DNA of 7,970 nt. It comes from Gammaproteobacteria bacterium. GTDB lineage: Bacteria > Pseudomonadota > Gammaproteobacteria > Woeseiales > Woeseiaceae. The position numbers and the translations under genes were made by a program. Positions 6,628 through 7,970 of this stretch are shown in pieces. Below the pieces are notes generated by a model. It made no database searches. It saw only the letters and a list, made by a program, of their open reading frames with translations, and was not told where the DNA came from. Location of the stretch: the NCBI GenBank assembly GCA_002685275.1, contig NYWX01000046.1, positions 1-7,970 of the forward strand, read 5' to 3'. The first letter of the stretch is position 1. Each line of letters starts with the position of its first letter.

Positions 6628-7410
6628 CTACATTGCACCTAATATTTTTTGCTCTAAATCAATTATCGTACCAGTCTGCATCCCTGACATATCACCTAAC
6701 AAATACACTGCTAAATTAGCAACTTCAGAAACATCTAAAAGACGCCCTAAAGGTAATTGTGATGCAATTTCTTTAACCCAGTTTTCACCCTTACCTAGTT
6801 TGTTTGCTTGCATATCTTTTTCAGCTGGTGTTGCCGCCCATCCCATTGCAATAGCATTAACACGAATATGATCCTGAATATGAGCATTTGCAGCATTCTT
6901 CGTTAGAGTGCTGATGGCCGCTTTTGATCCCGCATACATTGCAAGCTCCGGTAAACCGCAATAAGTATGCATGGATGAAATGTTCACAATCGAGCCCGGC
7001 TTATTTTTTTCAAGAGCTTGAAGAATAAATGCTTGCATTAAAAAAAATGGTGAACGAGTATTAACTGCAAAAAGTTGATCCCAGTCTTCAATCTTACCAT
7101 CAATAAATGAACCTCTAGTTGTTATACCAGCTGCATTTACCAAACCATCCAACCCATCAACTTCCTGATTAACAAAATCAAAAATTAATTTCGTAGATTT
7201 TTCATTAGATAGATCGGCACTTAGAAATGATACCTTCGTATTGTCTGTTGATAACTTATTAATTGCTATTTGCCCTTTTGCTTTATCTCTACCGATGAGA
7301 ATTAAATGTCTAGCTTTAAGGGCACAACATGCTTCAGCTATTGCAAAACCTACACCCTGAGAACCTCCGGTGATTAATATACATTTATTTTTTAATGAAA
7401 GATCAGTCAT
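6628..7410 (-). CDS. Short-chain dehydrogenase/reductase (SDR), classical type
   Basis: A 260-residue cytoplasmic NAD(P)-dependent oxidoreductase. The cofactor loop is TGGSQGVG (14-21), with D66 in SADLS and NAAG at 92-95. The catalytic tetrad is visible as N117 (FAVN), S146 (NISSM), Y159 and K163 (YAGSK). After the active site, IRVNAIAMGWAATPAE (182-197) has GW where many SDRs have PG. The end, SGMQTGTIIDLEQKILGAM, replaces the common TG..i.vDGG. Both traits recall a subgroup I know from rhizobial sugar-catabolism loci, where the ending is close to SGLMTGSVIDFDQ; that recall is unverified. A basic R41 after the second strand (LIGRDKA) hints at NADP(H). The ATG has GAGG eleven bases upstream. 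It sits 47 bp after the mscS-type gene and 55 bp before the long-chain dehydrogenase, all on one strand. The likely role is oxidation of a sugar, polyol or sugar acid, or the reverse; the substrate is not known. Confidence 0.92.
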   Translation of the reverse strand: MTDLSLKNKCILITGGSQGVGFAIAEACCALKARHLILIGRDKAKGQIAINKLSTDNTKVSFLSADLSNEKSTKLIFDFVNQEVDGLDGLVNAAGITTRGSFIDGKIEDWDQLFAVNTRSPFFLMQAFILQALEKNKPGSIVNISSMHTYCGLPELAMYAGSKAAISTLTKNAANAHIQDHIRVNAIAMGWAATPAEKDMQANKLGKGENWVKEIASQLPLGRLLDVSEVANLAVYLLGDMSGMQTGTIIDLEQKILGAM

Positions 7411-7457
7411 TATTTTTTATACCTCACAGCTATATAATCTTTTTATTGAATAGCAAT

Positions 7458-7970
7458 TTAGTAATCTTTATTAATTGTATGTAGATATAAATCTCTTTGA
7501 GGGAATGGAATAGATATTTTATTTTTGTTAAGCGTTTTATAGATTGAACAATTTAGCTCATGAGTTATACGTCCACGATTAACTGGTTGGTCAATCCAAC
7601 CCAAAAGCTCAAAATTTAAGCTTGAGTCTCCAAATGATCTAAATCTTACTCTTGGTTCTGGAGACTCTAATATTTCTGGATTTTTAGTGGCCACTGATTT
7701 TAAAACTTTAATCACCTCATCCAAGTTACTTCCATAAGCAATGCCAACACTAGCCCTTATACGATGTTGAGTTTTAGGGCCACCAGCCTCATTGATAATT
7801 TTGCTATTGCCAATAATGCCATTTGGAATAGTAATTTCAATATCATCTCTTGTTAAAATTCTTGTGCTCCTAAGGCCTATGTCTGTTACTAAACCACGTT
7901 CACCTGTTTCTAAAATTATAAAATCACCTGCTTTATATGGAGCATCAATTATTATAGAAACACCTGCAAA
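7458..7970 (-). CDS. MscS-family mechanosensitive ion channel, N-terminus outside the window
   Basis: The frame is open from the stop at 7458 to the last base of the window, giving 170 C-terminal residues. The TTG codon at 7724 is internal. The fragment starts just after the pore helix (TM3) with FAGVSIIIDAPYKAGDFIIL, then the beta domain typical of MscS (GERGLVTDIGLRSTRILTRD, EITIPNGIIGNSKIINEAGG). The alpha/beta vestibule domain follows (RIRASVGIAYGSNLDEVIKVL ... VRFRSFGDSSLNFELLGWI), ending in ISIPFPQRDLYLHTIN. Such channels sit in the inner membrane and release solutes on hypo-osmotic shock. In this large family some members have other gating cues. The missing N-terminal part, including all membrane helices, prevents subfamily assignment. 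It lies 47 bp upstream of the SDR gene on the same strand and could be co-transcribed with it. Confidence 0.93.
   Translation of the reverse strand, partial: FAGVSIIIDAPYKAGDFIILETGERGLVTDIGLRSTRILTRDDIEITIPNGIIGNSKIINEAGGPKTQHRIRASVGIAYGSNLDEVIKVLKSVATKNPEILESPEPRVRFRSFGDSSLNFELLGWIDQPVNRGRITHELNCSIYKTLNKNKISIPFPQRDLYLHTINKDY

Noticed and set aside
7722..7724. TTG at 7724 (minus strand) as the start of a short 88-residue protein
   Set aside because: The same frame continues unbroken to the window end, and the upstream 82 residues are clear MscS beta-domain sequence. The codon is an internal Leu.
1..7970. CRISPR arrays, tRNA genes, insertion sequences, phage or defence genes
   Set aside because: No regularly spaced repeats, cloverleaf-type sequence, transposase motif or defence-type protein was found. 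Nearly all the sequence is accounted for by seven metabolic or membrane genes and one small unknown.

Overview
The window reads as an AT-rich chromosomal segment of a bacterium, most likely a low-GC alphaproteobacterium. The inference rests on the style of ProA (the TGICGAAETLL active-site motif and its general wording), on an MscS-type channel and an SDR that resemble alphaproteobacterial subgroups, and on the strongly AT-biased codon use throughout. No rRNA, tRNA or universal marker is present, so this placement is from protein resemblance only. Coding density is high and intergenic spaces are short, as in a streamlined genome. I see no insertion sequence, phage gene, CRISPR array or tRNA gene.

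Left part (1-2259, + strand): the 3' part of proB (glutamate 5-kinase with C-terminal PUA domain) overlaps the start of proA (glutamate-5-semialdehyde dehydrogenase) by 8 bp. Together they make glutamate-5-semialdehyde, the precursor of proline. Middle left (2260-3971, - strand): a small conserved-looking protein of unknown function converges on proA. Upstream of it on the same strand is a full-length 12-helix MFS transporter of the lysophospholipid-transporter (LplT-like) type.

Middle to right (4147-7410): three carbohydrate-type enzymes. A SMP-30/gluconolactonase-family lactonase (+) converges on a polyol-specific long-chain dehydrogenase of the mannitol dehydrogenase/fructuronate reductase family (-). 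The latter lies 55 bp downstream of an SDR oxidoreductase on the same strand. Together they look like part of a sugar, polyol or sugar-acid oxidation route: dehydrogenase to lactone, lactonase to aldonate, and a second polyol/keto-acid dehydrogenase. The actual substrate cannot be read from the sequence. The long-chain dehydrogenase carries Gln where the family's substrate-binding His is expected.

Right edge (7458-7970, - strand): the C-terminal part of an MscS-family mechanosensitive channel, running off the window. It precedes the SDR by only 47 bp.

Overall this is mostly ordinary metabolic and membrane-protein territory. I do not see convincing evidence of a novel multi-gene system. The points worth a second look are the active-site change in the long-chain dehydrogenase, the small unknown protein with its possible curved-DNA promoter, and the stand-alone MFS protein.
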